DNA from: an uncultured Eubacteriales bacterium
Lineage (GTDB): Bacteria; Bacillota; Clostridia; Lachnospirales; Bianqueaceae
Length of the DNA: 17,746 nucleotides
Assembly: GCA_902493345.1 (NCBI GenBank)
Contig: CABUPM010000051.1
Span: forward strand, 1 to 17,746
Direction of reading: 5' to 3'
Part shown: piece by piece, positions 1 through 7,534 of the stretch
Layout: every line of letters starts with the position of its first letter
Position numbering within the stretch: the stretch's first letter is position 1
The notes under the pieces: generated by a model
Seen by the model: only the letters and a program-made list of their open reading frames with translations
Database searches by the model: none
What the model was told of the DNA's origin: nothing
Program-made: the position numbers and the translations under genes

Positions 1-4
1 GAAA

Positions 5-46
5 AAAGTAGACACCCACACTTTTGTGAGTGTCTACTTTCATTTT
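5..46 (-). terminator. Intrinsic terminator of the argG-PAP2 unit
   Basis: An 11-bp perfect stem pairs 5-15 with 30-40. After one mismatch a 4-bp inner stem (17-20 with 25-28) closes a 4-base loop. Read on the minus strand the hairpin is followed by a T-run (the A-run at 2-7), about 40 bp past the PAP2 stop. On the plus strand it is also followed by T-rich sequence (38-46), so it may work in both directions and stop a neighbour lying to the left of the window. Confidence 0.88.
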
Positions 47-82
47 ACAGGTGCAGCTTTTTCATAGAGCAGATCTCTTTTT

Positions 83-622
83 TTATGGTAAAACAGGAAG
101 AAAAACATTCATGATATGAACGGCCAGAAGGCCGCAGGAAAAACCAAGGACAGCGCCCAGAACCACATCTGTCAGGTAGTGTACCCGCAGATAGAGGCGG
201 GAGAAGCCGATCAAAGAAGCCAGTGCCATTATCGGAAGAAATGTGATCAGACGACAGCGTAAAGACGCGACACCAACCATGGCAAAGGATGCCGCGGCGT
301 GCCCGGAAGGGAACGAATAGAAACGGGGTTTGCGGATCAGCTGTTCTTCCTCCTCGAGCAGATGACATGGACGGGTGCGGCGCACCAGGTGCTTGATGAT
401 AATCTCGCCCATCAGGTGCGCGATCGCCAGCCCTGCTACAAAACAAAAGCCCGTATACCGCCAGGGCGAATAGAAGAGAAAGGGGAGGCATACCGCCCAC
501 CAGATCAATCCCAGATTGCAGGCAGAGGAAGCGGCGATCATAATACGCGTCAATATGGGCCGGTGGATCCGGCCCATATATTGTAGAAAACGCTGGTCAA
601 TTTTTTGAATATGCTCAAACAT
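83..622 (-). CDS. PAP2-family membrane phosphatase
   Basis: 179 aa. The three PAP2 (type 2 phosphatidic acid phosphatase) signature blocks are present in order: K77-x6-R84-P85, P105-S-G-H108, and S141-R-x5-H148-x3-D152. The two histidines are the expected phospho-transfer and acid/base residues. Several hydrophobic stretches (about 38-52, 57-72, 110-121, 125-140, 153-175) indicate a polytopic membrane protein. Family members dephosphorylate lipid phosphates such as phosphatidylglycerol phosphate or undecaprenyl pyrophosphate at the membrane; the substrate here cannot be told from sequence. The start codon shares one base with the argG stop (TAATG), and the upstream bases show no good Shine-Dalgarno, so translation is probably coupled to argG. 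There is no metabolic reason to expect it with argG, and it may simply ride on that transcript. Confidence 0.9.
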   Translation of the reverse strand: MFEHIQKIDQRFLQYMGRIHRPILTRIMIAASSACNLGLIWWAVCLPFLFYSPWRYTGFCFVAGLAIAHLMGEIIIKHLVRRTRPCHLLEEEEQLIRKPRFYSFPSGHAAASFAMVGVASLRCRLITFLPIMALASLIGFSRLYLRVHYLTDVVLGAVLGFSCGLLAVHIMNVFLPVLP

Positions 623-1836
623 TACTTATTTTTGTTGTTCAGCATTCCACGAATCTTCATGGACAGACCGAACAGATTGATAAAGCCCTCAGCATCCTTG
701 TGGTTGTACAGTTCACCGGTTGTGAAGCTTGCGATGCTCTCGTTATACAGAGAATACGGAGAAGTAGTTCCGGCCGGGATGATATTGCCCTTGTACAGCA
801 CCATCTTAACCGTACCGGTAACGACCTGCTGCGTGGAATCGACAAAAGCGGACAGAGCCTCACGCAGAGGAGTGAACCACTCACCGGAATATACCAGTTC
901 AGCGAACTTAACGGACAGCTGCTGCTTATAGGCGTAGGTCTGCTTATCCAGTACCATATGCTCCAGCTGCTCATGCGCCTTATACATAATGGTTCCGCCC
1001 GGAGTCTCATAAACGCCGCGGGACTTCATGCCGACGACACGGTTCTCCAGAATATCCACGATACCGATACCATTCTTGCCGCCCAGCTCGTTGAGCTTGG
1101 TCAGGAGAGCGACCGGATCCATCTTTTCACCGTTCAGAGCGACCGGAACACCCTTCTCAAAGTCAAGGCTGATCTCGGTAGCTTCATCCGGAGCCTTCTG
1201 CGGAGTTACACCCAGCTTCAGCAGCTTCTCATAATTGGGAGCGTTCGCGGGATCCTCCAGCTCCAGACCTTCGTGGCTGATGTGCCAGATATTACGGTCA
1301 CGGCTGTAGCTGTCACCCTTCTTAACCGGGCACTCGATGCCGTGGGCCTCGCAGTAAGCGATCTCATCCTCACGGGACTGGATATCCCAGATACGCCAGG
1401 GAGCGATGATCTGAAGCTGCGGAGCCAGAGCCTTGATTGTCAGCTCAAAACGTACCTGATCATTGCCCTTGCCGGTAGCGCCGTGGCAGATCGCGTCCGC
1501 GCCCTCAGCCAGAGCGATATCTACCAGAACCTTGGCGATCAGCGGACGAGCCATGGAGGTACCCAGCATGTAGGTGCTCTCATAAACAGCGCCGGCCTTC
1601 AGTGTAGGATAGATATAATCGGTAATGAATTCTTCGGTTACAGTCTTCAGATAGAACTTAGAAGCGCCGCTCTTGAGCGCGCGCTCTTCGAGACCATCGG
1701 TCTCCTTGCCCTGACCTACATCGATGCAGACCGCGATAACGTCACAATTATAGTTTTCCTTCAGCCACGGGATGATGACTGTGGTATCCAGACCACCGGA
1801 ATATGCCAATACGACTTTCATTTTTTTCTGATCCAT
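622..1836 (-). CDS. argG: Argininosuccinate synthase
   Basis: 404 aa, normal length for the family. It condenses citrulline and aspartate with ATP to give argininosuccinate, the next-to-last step of arginine synthesis, in the cytosol. The N-terminal ATP-pyrophosphatase loop SGGLDT is at residues 13-18. Other family blocks seen are GTSMARPL near 92-99, the HGATGKGNDQVRFE segment near 118-131, and the SRDRNIW stretch near 178-184. The start at 1836 is supported by GGAGG (minus strand, 1847-1851) 10 bases upstream; an internal Met at residue 6 is a less likely start. It is transcribed divergently from argF and followed by the PAP2 gene with a one-base overlap. A candidate ARG box overlaps its probable -10 box, so ArgR control is plausible. 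Confidence 0.97.
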   Translation of the reverse strand: MDQKKMKVVLAYSGGLDTTVIIPWLKENYNCDVIAVCIDVGQGKETDGLEERALKSGASKFYLKTVTEEFITDYIYPTLKAGAVYESTYMLGTSMARPLIAKVLVDIALAEGADAICHGATGKGNDQVRFELTIKALAPQLQIIAPWRIWDIQSREDEIAYCEAHGIECPVKKGDSYSRDRNIWHISHEGLELEDPANAPNYEKLLKLGVTPQKAPDEATEISLDFEKGVPVALNGEKMDPVALLTKLNELGGKNGIGIVDILENRVVGMKSRGVYETPGGTIMYKAHEQLEHMVLDKQTYAYKQQLSVKFAELVYSGEWFTPLREALSAFVDSTQQVVTGTVKMVLYKGNIIPAGTTSPYSLYNESIASFTTGELYNHKDAEGFINLFGLSMKIRGMLNNKNK

Positions 1837-1907
1837 AATATAATCTCCTCCTAAAGCATTCTATAGGATACCGTAAAACGGTGAGCTGATGCTTTACTCA
1901 TCAACTG

Positions 1908-1921
1908 AGCATAATTATACA
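1908..1921 (-). promoter_or_regulatory. Candidate ArgR operator over the argG -10 box
   Basis: The minus strand reads TGTATAATTATGCT, an imperfect match to the ArgR/AhrC consensus TGAATAAAAATTCA (about 11 of 14 when A/T in the centre is allowed). It overlaps the TATAAT of argG, where a bound repressor would block polymerase. The right half-site is poor (ATGCT against ATTCA), so the call is tentative. Confidence 0.35.
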
Positions 1922-1941
1922 CCCGTTTTCAAAAAAAGCAA
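1914..1941 (-). promoter_or_regulatory. Probable argG promoter
   Basis: Read on the minus strand, a perfect TATAAT -10 box lies at 1919-1914. A weak -35, TTGCTT at 1941-1936, sits 16 bases upstream of it. The transcript would start near 1907, giving a leader of about 70 bases before the argG ATG. The leader contains a small hairpin (CCGT-AAA-ACGG on the plus strand, about 1871-1881). The -10 lies inside a candidate ArgR site. Confidence 0.55.
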
Positions 1942-1961
1942 GAGAAAATTAAAAAATATAC

Positions 1962-1990
1962 TTGAAAAATTTTGAATCATGATGTAGAAT
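1962..1990 (+). promoter_or_regulatory. Probable promoter of the argFCJBD operon
   Basis: TTGAAA (1962-1967), a 17-base spacer, then TAGAAT (1985-1990). Both hexamers are close to the sigma-A consensus. Transcription would start near 1997, leaving a leader of about 80 bases before the argF ATG at 2078. The spacer contains one of two copies of TGAATCATG. Confidence 0.65.
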
Positions 1991-2024
1991 AGTGGCACGT
2001 TCGGGAAATTATGCCTGAATCATG
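1973..2024. repeat. Direct repeat TGAATCATG, two copies 43 bp apart
   Basis: The 9-mer TGAATCATG occurs at 1973-1981, inside the argF promoter spacer, and again at 2016-2024, in the leader. The 43-bp offset is close to four helical turns. TGAAT is the half-site of ARG boxes, so these could be auxiliary ArgR contacts, but neither copy has a matching right half (ATTCA). Chance recurrence in an AT-rich region is possible. Confidence 0.4.
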
Positions 2025-2030
2025 CGCAAA

Positions 2031-2046
2031 ATGAATAAATATACAA
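2031..2046 (+). promoter_or_regulatory. Candidate ARG box (ArgR operator) in the argF leader
   Basis: ATGAATAAATATACAA contains TGAATAAATATACA, which differs from the ArgR/AhrC consensus TGAATAAAAATTCA by one base in the right half-site and one central A-to-T. It lies about 35-50 bases after the predicted start point and 31 bases before the argF ATG. Arginine-dependent repression by ArgR is established for such operons in Bacillus and clostridia; here it is inferred from this site alone, as no argR gene is in the window. Confidence 0.55.
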
Positions 2047-2077
2047 TCAATAGAGAATAAGAGGAGTGAAAACTGGT

Positions 2078-3073
2078 ATGAATTTACAAGGACGCGATTT
2101 TCTTACATTAAAAGATTATACAGCGGAGGAGATCATCTATCTGCTGGACCTGGCCGCGGATCTCAAACAGAAGAAAAAAGCGGGGATCGCGCATGACCAG
2201 CAGTTAAAAGGAAAGAATGTGGTGCTGATCTTTGAGAAGACCAGTACCAGAACACGCTGCGCTTTTGAGGTAGCGGCGCATGACCTGGGAATGTATTCCA
2301 CATATCTGGATCCGAAGAGTTCACAGATTGGCAAGAAGGAGAGTATTCCGGATACAGCGCGGGTACTCAGCCGGATCTATGACGGAATCGAATACCGCGG
2401 ATATGGGAAGGAGATCGTAGAGTGCCTGGCGCAGTATTCCGACGTGCCGGTGTGGAACGGATTGACGAACGAATTCCATCCGACACAGCTTTTGGCGGAT
2501 ATGCTGACGATTCGGGAACACCTGGGCGGCCTGAAGGATAAAAAGTTCGTCTATATGGGGGATGCCCGTTACAATATGGCCAATTCGATCATGATTGCCT
2601 GTGCCAAGATGGGGATGCACTTTGTAGCCTGTACTTCTAAGGAATACTTCCCGGCGGCGGATCTGGTAGCCTATTGTAAGGAAGAAGCGAAGAAGAGCGG
2701 AGGTTCGGTGACATTGACCGAAGATACAGAAGATGTCGCCGGTGCAGATATCGTCTATACGGATGTCTGGGTTTCCATGGGGGAGCCGGAAGAGGTTTGG
2801 GCCGAACGAATCGCAGCGTTGTCTCTTTATAAGGTAACAAAAGCGATCATGAAAAAGGCAGGGGAGCAGGCAATATTTATGCACTGTCTGCCGGCGTTCC
2901 ATGATCTGGGGACGGATATCGGGAGAAAGGTGGCGCAGGACTACGGCTTTACAGAGCTGGAGGTTGAGGACAGCGTATTTGAGAGTGAACAGTCCGTGGT
3001 ATTTGACGAAGCGGAGAACCGGATGCATACCATTAAGGCAGTGATGGCGGCAACGCTTGGCTATAAAATGTAA
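2078..3073 (+). CDS. argF: Ornithine carbamoyltransferase
   Basis: 331 aa from the ATG at 2078. It transfers the carbamoyl group of carbamoyl phosphate to ornithine to give citrulline. The carbamoyl-phosphate loop STRTR is at residues 56-60, the FHPTQ block is near 138-142, and the ornithine-side motif HCLPA with its reactive cysteine is at 269-273. An in-frame GTG at 2066 would add four residues, but the Shine-Dalgarno GAGGAG (2061-2066) overlaps it and sits 11 bases before the ATG. MNLQGRDF is also the usual beginning of this family, so the ATG is chosen. It is the first gene of the operon; argC follows after 11 bases. An anabolic role is inferred from the context; catabolic (arginine deiminase) homologues look similar. 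Confidence 0.96.
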   Translation: MNLQGRDFLTLKDYTAEEIIYLLDLAADLKQKKKAGIAHDQQLKGKNVVLIFEKTSTRTRCAFEVAAHDLGMYSTYLDPKSSQIGKKESIPDTARVLSRIYDGIEYRGYGKEIVECLAQYSDVPVWNGLTNEFHPTQLLADMLTIREHLGGLKDKKFVYMGDARYNMANSIMIACAKMGMHFVACTSKEYFPAADLVAYCKEEAKKSGGSVTLTEDTEDVAGADIVYTDVWVSMGEPEEVWAERIAALSLYKVTKAIMKKAGEQAIFMHCLPAFHDLGTDIGRKVAQDYGFTELEVEDSVFESEQSVVFDEAENRMHTIKAVMAATLGYKM

Positions 3074-3084
3074 GGAGAACAGAT

Positions 3085-4134
3085 ATGGATAAGATTCGGG
3101 TAGGAATCATCGGAGCGACCGGATATGCCGGTCAGGAGATCGTGCGGATCCTGAGCAACCATCCGCAGGCGGAGATTGTGACGCTGGCTTCGCACAGCTA
3201 TGCCGGCAAACCCTATAGCAGCGTATATCCCAATCACCGGAATATTCACGATGTGGTGTGCGCGGAAGAAGATATGGAAGAACTGGCGGAACAGGCCGAT
3301 GTGATCTTTTTGGCGCTGCCGCATGGGCTGGCCTCAGCCAAGGTGACAGAGGAGATCCTGGCGAAGTGCAAGATCATTGATCTGGGTGCGGATTTCCGGC
3401 TCAAGGATCCGGCAGTCTATGAACAGTGGTATAAGACAGAGCATCATGGGAAGGAGCTTTTGGCCAAAGAAGCGGTATACGGGCTGTGCGAGTGGAATCG
3501 GGAGCAGATCCGCACCACAAGGCTTCTGGCCAATCCCGGCTGCTATACGACCTGCAGTATTCTGAGCCTGTCTCCGTTGGTCGCGGAGGGGATGATTCAG
3601 AATGATTCGATCATCATCGATGCCAAGTCCGGCGTTTCCGGCGCGGGACGCGGCGCCAAGCTGGAGAATCTGTACGCGGAAGTGAATGAATCCATCAAGG
3701 CTTACGGTGTCGGAACGCATCGGCATACGCCGGAGATCGAGGAGCAGTTGGGGTATCGCGCGGGTGAGAACATCACCCTGACATTTACACCGCATTTGGT
3801 TCCGATGCAGCGGGGAATTCTCGCGGTCTGCTACGCGGCCTTAAAGGGCAAGTATAACTGGGAGGATATTCATACGGTGTACGAGGACTATTATGGAAGA
3901 GAAAAGTTCATCCGTCTCCTGCCGCAGAATGTGTATCCGGAGACCCGCTGGGTGAAGGGATCCAATTATTGCGATATCGGCTGGAAGGTCGATGCCAGAA
4001 CCGGACGGGTGATTGTGATCGGCGCGATCGATAATCTGGTAAAGGGAGCGGCCGGTCAGGCCGTTCAGAATATGAATCTGATGTTTGGCCTGAAAGAGGA
4101 TACCGGACTGGATCTGGTTCCCATGTTCCCATAA
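3085..4134 (+). CDS. argC: N-acetyl-gamma-glutamyl-phosphate reductase
   Basis: 349 aa, usual length for the family. It reduces N-acetylglutamyl 5-phosphate to the semialdehyde with NADPH, the third step of the acetylated route to ornithine. The dinucleotide-binding motif GATGYAG is at residues 10-16. The catalytic cysteine is C153 in ANPGCYTT, and the GTHRHTPEIEEQ block near 210-221 carries the substrate-side histidine. The Shine-Dalgarno AAGGAGA directly follows the argF stop, with the ATG 11 bases after that stop. The next gene, argJ, starts 12 bases downstream, so the two are co-transcribed. Confidence 0.97.
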   Translation: MDKIRVGIIGATGYAGQEIVRILSNHPQAEIVTLASHSYAGKPYSSVYPNHRNIHDVVCAEEDMEELAEQADVIFLALPHGLASAKVTEEILAKCKIIDLGADFRLKDPAVYEQWYKTEHHGKELLAKEAVYGLCEWNREQIRTTRLLANPGCYTTCSILSLSPLVAEGMIQNDSIIIDAKSGVSGAGRGAKLENLYAEVNESIKAYGVGTHRHTPEIEEQLGYRAGENITLTFTPHLVPMQRGILAVCYAALKGKYNWEDIHTVYEDYYGREKFIRLLPQNVYPETRWVKGSNYCDIGWKVDARTGRVIVIGAIDNLVKGAAGQAVQNMNLMFGLKEDTGLDLVPMFP

Positions 4135-4146
4135 GGAGAGAAAATC

Positions 4147-5370
4147 ATGAAGACGATTCAAGGCGGCGTTTGCGCCGCGGCAGGATATGAAGCCGCAGGA
4201 GTCGCGGCAGGGATTAAGAAGAACGGAGCGCCGGACATGGCGCTGGTATACAGCACGGTTCCGGCCGTGGGCGCCGGTGTTTTTACAAGCAATCTGGTAA
4301 AGGCGTTCTGCGTACAGCGCAATCAGAAGCTGGCCAATGCCGGAGGCGAGATCCGGGCATTTGTCGCGAACAGCGGATGTGCCAATGCCTGCACCGGCAG
4401 TGAAGGAGAGAATAACAATCAGACCGAGGCCCAGCAAATGGCGGAGCTTCTGGGGCTCCCGACAGATACGGTGCTGACGGCGGCAACCGGCGTGATCGGC
4501 GCGCAGCTTCCGATGGAGGCGGTATTGCATGGCGTACAGCTTTTGAAGCAGAATAAGCAGTCTGGCGTGGAGGCGGCGCTTCAGGCGGCGCAGGCGATCA
4601 TGACAACCGATACCGTTCCCAAGCAGGTCGCGGTGGAGTTTTCCGTGGGCGGCCATACGGCCCGGCTCGGCGGAATGGTGAAGGGATCCGGCATGATTCA
4701 CCCGAACATGGCGACAATGCTGGCCTTTCTGACGACGGACGCGGCGATTTCTCAGGAGCTGCTGCATAAGGCGCTTTTGGCGTGTGTGAAAAAGAGCTTT
4801 AATATGATCTCTGTGGACGGCGATACTTCTACCAATGATATGGCGCTCATCATGGCCAACGGCTTGGCGGGCAACACGGAGATTCAGACAGAGGACGAGG
4901 ATTATAAGGCTTTTTATGAAGCGTTGGAGCTTGTGACGATGACCCTTGCCCGCGAGATGGTCAAAGACGGCGAGGGCGCCAGCAAGTTCATTGAGGTCAA
5001 GGTTCATGGCGCGAAAAATGATCAGGACGCTGTGACGCTGTCTAAGTCCGTGATCACATCCAGCCTGGTGAAAACCGCGTTCTTCGGAGAAGACGCCAAC
5101 TGGGGACGGGTGCTGGCGGCTCTCGGCTATTCCGGAGCGCCCTTCGACCCGAACAATGTGACGATTACTTTTGTCAGTGCGGCAGGATCCATTCTCCTGA
5201 TGGATCATGGCACGCCGATCGTGTTTGATGAAGAGCTAGCGTCCAAGATTCTGGCGCAGCGGGAAGTCGGCGTAGAGATCGAGCTGTATCAGGGAGAGGG
5301 ACAGGCGACGGCCTGGGGCAGCGACCTGACATATGAATACGTACGCATTAACGGAGATTATCGCAGCTAA
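4147..5370 (+). CDS. argJ: Glutamate N-acetyltransferase (ornithine acetyltransferase)
   Basis: 407 aa. It moves the acetyl group of N-acetylornithine to glutamate, freeing ornithine and regenerating N-acetylglutamate (the cyclic pathway). Many bacterial enzymes also use acetyl-CoA for the first step; which type this is cannot be read from sequence. The self-cleavage site is visible as PNMATMLAF: cleavage is expected between A189 and T190, making an alpha chain (1-189) and a beta chain (190-407) with T190 as N-terminal nucleophile. The KGSGMI block just before it is intact, as is the DGDTSTND segment near 222-229. GGAGAG sits immediately after the argC stop. With argJ present, no argA or argE is required in this organism. 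Confidence 0.97.
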   Translation: MKTIQGGVCAAAGYEAAGVAAGIKKNGAPDMALVYSTVPAVGAGVFTSNLVKAFCVQRNQKLANAGGEIRAFVANSGCANACTGSEGENNNQTEAQQMAELLGLPTDTVLTAATGVIGAQLPMEAVLHGVQLLKQNKQSGVEAALQAAQAIMTTDTVPKQVAVEFSVGGHTARLGGMVKGSGMIHPNMATMLAFLTTDAAISQELLHKALLACVKKSFNMISVDGDTSTNDMALIMANGLAGNTEIQTEDEDYKAFYEALELVTMTLAREMVKDGEGASKFIEVKVHGAKNDQDAVTLSKSVITSSLVKTAFFGEDANWGRVLAALGYSGAPFDPNNVTITFVSAAGSILLMDHGTPIVFDEELASKILAQREVGVEIELYQGEGQATAWGSDLTYEYVRINGDYRS

Positions 5371-5385
5371 GGAGAGAAAACAACA

Positions 5386-6264
5386 ATGGTACATGAGAAT
5401 ACCTATAAAGCCAATATCCTGATGGAGGCTTTGCCCTATATCAAGCAATTCAGCGGAGAGACGGTCGTGATCAAGTACGGCGGAGCCGCCATGGTCGATG
5501 AAGCGATCAAGCATACTGTCATGGAAGATATCGCGCTGATGAAGCTGATTGGTATGAAGCCGGTCATTGTGCATGGAGGCGGTCCGGAGATCAATCAGAT
5601 GCTTAAAAAGGTCGGCAAGGAGAGCGTGTTTAAGAACGGATTGCGTGTGACCGATGAGGAAACGGTCGAAGTGGCGGAGATGGTATTGGCCGGCAAGGTC
5701 AATAAGAGCATCGTTCAGCTGCTGGAGCAGCAGGGGATCTCCGCGGCGGGACTCAGCGGCAAAGATGGGAACACAATGCTCTGCACCAAGAATATGCCTC
5801 ATGGAGAAGACATCGGATATGTAGGGAAAATCGTACATGTCAATACAGGACTGATCGATACGATGCTGTCCGCTGGTTTTACGCCGGTGATCGCTCCGAT
5901 CGGAACCGATGAAAACGCGCAGAGCTATAATATCAACGCGGATTATGCCGCACTGCATATCGCCAAGGCGTTAAAGGCCAAGAAGCTGGTATTTATGACT
6001 GACGTGCCGGGTATCCTCAGAGATATAGAGGATCCGTCCTCCTTTATCAGTGAGATCCGTGCCAGCGCGGCGCTGGGGCTGATTGAGGACGGAACCATCA
6101 GCGGTGGTATGATTCCCAAGGTGAAGAGCTGCCTGGAGGCCATTGAGGGCGGCGTACAGAATGTACATATTTTGGATGGCCGGATTGAGCACTGTCTGCT
6201 GCTGGAGTTCTTTACCTCCCGCGGTATCGGTACGCTGATCCGCCAGGATAAGGAGGAAGTCTGA
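5386..6264 (+). CDS. argB: N-acetylglutamate kinase
   Basis: 292 aa. It phosphorylates N-acetylglutamate with ATP and is the usual feedback point in the cyclic pathway. The catalytic KYGGAAM (K30 onward) and the HGGGPEI nucleotide loop (H63 onward) are present. An N-terminal extension of about 25 residues precedes the first beta strand. Such a helix is found in the hexameric, arginine-inhibited enzymes (Thermotoga, Pseudomonas types) and is missing from the arginine-insensitive E. coli enzyme. Feedback inhibition by arginine is therefore inferred. The start has GGAGAG 11 bases upstream, next to the argJ stop. Its stop shares one base with the argD start. Confidence 0.97.
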   Translation: MVHENTYKANILMEALPYIKQFSGETVVIKYGGAAMVDEAIKHTVMEDIALMKLIGMKPVIVHGGGPEINQMLKKVGKESVFKNGLRVTDEETVEVAEMVLAGKVNKSIVQLLEQQGISAAGLSGKDGNTMLCTKNMPHGEDIGYVGKIVHVNTGLIDTMLSAGFTPVIAPIGTDENAQSYNINADYAALHIAKALKAKKLVFMTDVPGILRDIEDPSSFISEIRASAALGLIEDGTISGGMIPKVKSCLEAIEGGVQNVHILDGRIEHCLLLEFFTSRGIGTLIRQDKEEV

Positions 6265-7481
6265 TGGAGAGTATGCAGGATATCGTGGAGATGGGGCAGA
6301 AGTATGTGATGAATACCTATGCCCGTTTTCCCTACGCGTTCACCCGGGGAGAGGGTGTGTATCTGTATGATATGGATGGGAAAAAGTACCTGGACTTTGT
6401 GTCCGGCATCGCGGTCAACTCTCTGGGATACGGCAATGAAGCGCTGATCGGCAATCTGGAGGAACAGATGCATAAGGTATTCCATACCTCGAATCTGTAC
6501 TGGATTGAGCCGCAGGTCAAGCTTGCCAAAGCGTTGGTGGAGCGGAGCTGCTTTGATAAGGCGTTTTTCTGCAACAGCGGAGCGGAAGCGACGGAGTCGG
6601 CGCTGAAACTGGCCAGAAAGTATGGCAACCTTGTTGGCGGCGAGGAAAAGTGTGAGATCATCACCATGAAGAATTCCTTCCACGGACGGACCTACGGATC
6701 CATCACGGCTACCGGACAGACCAAGTATCAAAAGGGATTGGGCCCCATGCTGCCGGGAATTCGGTATGCTGAGTTTAATAATATCGATTCTGTCCGGGCG
6801 ATCGCGAGCAAAGAGCATACCTGCGGGGTGCTGGTGGAGCCGGTACAGGGAGAAGGCGGCGTGATTCCGGCGGATCCCGGCTTTATGAAAGAGCTGCGGG
6901 AGCTCTGCTCACAGCTGGATATCCTGATGATGGTCGATGAGGTACAGACAGGAATCGGACGGACGGGCAAGCTCTTCGGATATCAGAATTACGGTATAGA
7001 GCCGGATGTGATGGCGCTGGCCAAGGGATTGGGCGGCGGCGTACCGATCGGAGCCATGCTGGCTAAGGATTTTTGCGCAAAAGCGTTTCAGCCGGGAGAT
7101 CATGCCTCGACCTTCGGCGGCAACTTCTTGTCGGCAACGGCAGGTCTTACGGTTCTGAGTGAAATCGACCGGCTGGATCTTACGGAAAACGCGAGGATTC
7201 AGGGAGAATATCTGCAGGAAGCGGCCCGAAAGCTGCAATCCAAGTATGATTTTATTACCGAGGTACGAGGACTGGGACTGATGCAGGGCATCATCCTGAA
7301 GGACGCGCAGCTTGTGGGACAGATCCGTCTGGAAGCGGCCAAGCGCGGCTTGCTCGTGATTGGGGCAGGGTACACGGCGCTGCGGATTGTTCCGCCGCTC
7401 ATCATACAACGGGAAGAGATTGAAGAGGGCCTCCGGATTCTGGATGAGGCGATGGCAGAAGTCACGAAAAAGAATGAATAA
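6264..7481 (+). CDS. argD: Acetylornithine aminotransferase
   Basis: 405 aa, a class III PLP-dependent aminotransferase of fold type I. It converts N-acetylglutamate semialdehyde plus glutamate to N-acetylornithine. The PLP-binding lysine is K254 in LAKGLGGGVPIGAM. The DEVQTGIGRTG block, with the aspartate that contacts the PLP ring nitrogen, is near 225-235, and the phosphate-side FCNSGAEA is near 100-107. The start overlaps the argB stop by one base (TGATG) with AGGAGG (6251-6256) eight bases upstream, so translation is coupled. Homologues sometimes also serve as succinyldiaminopimelate aminotransferase in lysine synthesis; the operon argues for arginine. It is the last gene of the operon, and no clear intrinsic terminator follows. 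Confidence 0.96.
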   Translation: MESMQDIVEMGQKYVMNTYARFPYAFTRGEGVYLYDMDGKKYLDFVSGIAVNSLGYGNEALIGNLEEQMHKVFHTSNLYWIEPQVKLAKALVERSCFDKAFFCNSGAEATESALKLARKYGNLVGGEEKCEIITMKNSFHGRTYGSITATGQTKYQKGLGPMLPGIRYAEFNNIDSVRAIASKEHTCGVLVEPVQGEGGVIPADPGFMKELRELCSQLDILMMVDEVQTGIGRTGKLFGYQNYGIEPDVMALAKGLGGGVPIGAMLAKDFCAKAFQPGDHASTFGGNFLSATAGLTVLSEIDRLDLTENARIQGEYLQEAARKLQSKYDFITEVRGLGLMQGIILKDAQLVGQIRLEAAKRGLLVIGAGYTALRIVPPLIIQREEIEEGLRILDEAMAEVTKKNE

Positions 7482-7505
7482 TTTGTAAAAGTTCTGGGAA
7501 ACGTT

Positions 7506-7534
7506 TTGACAAATTAGTTCATTAGTGATATAGT
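7506..7534 (+). promoter_or_regulatory. Near-consensus promoter of the 140-aa gene
   Basis: TTGACA (7506-7511, perfect), a 17-base spacer, then TATAGT (7529-7534, 5 of 6). This is the best promoter match in the window. Transcription would begin near 7541, inside the inverted repeat, about 47 bases before the ATG at 7588. The gene is thus probably expressed strongly and independently of the arginine operon unless repressed. Confidence 0.8.

Noticed and set aside
700..1854. A 384-codon plus-strand frame opposite argG
   Set aside because: It is the shadow of argG; its product has no recognisable motif and argG is intact.
1861..1910. Small inverted repeats in the argG leader (CCGT-AAA-ACGG; TGATG...CATCA) as a riboswitch or T-box
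   Set aside because: The stems are only 4-5 bp, no T-box or riboswitch core sequence is visible, and no terminator follows before the ribosome site.
2066..2077. GTG at 2066 as the argF start
   Set aside because: It overlaps the Shine-Dalgarno GAGGAG and leaves no room for a ribosome site; the ATG at 2078 has correct spacing and gives the family N-terminus.
3841..5208. A 455-codon open frame on the minus strand across argC and argJ
   Set aside because: It is antisense to two intact conserved genes, shows low-complexity His/Arg/Leu-rich translation, and no ribosome site precedes it.
7480..7515. Imperfect hairpin after argD (AATTTGT...ACAAATT with an inner AAAA/TTTT and GTT/AAC)
   Set aside because: The stem is AT-rich with two bulges and no T-run follows, so it is not a credible terminator; its right arm is the -35 region of the next promoter.
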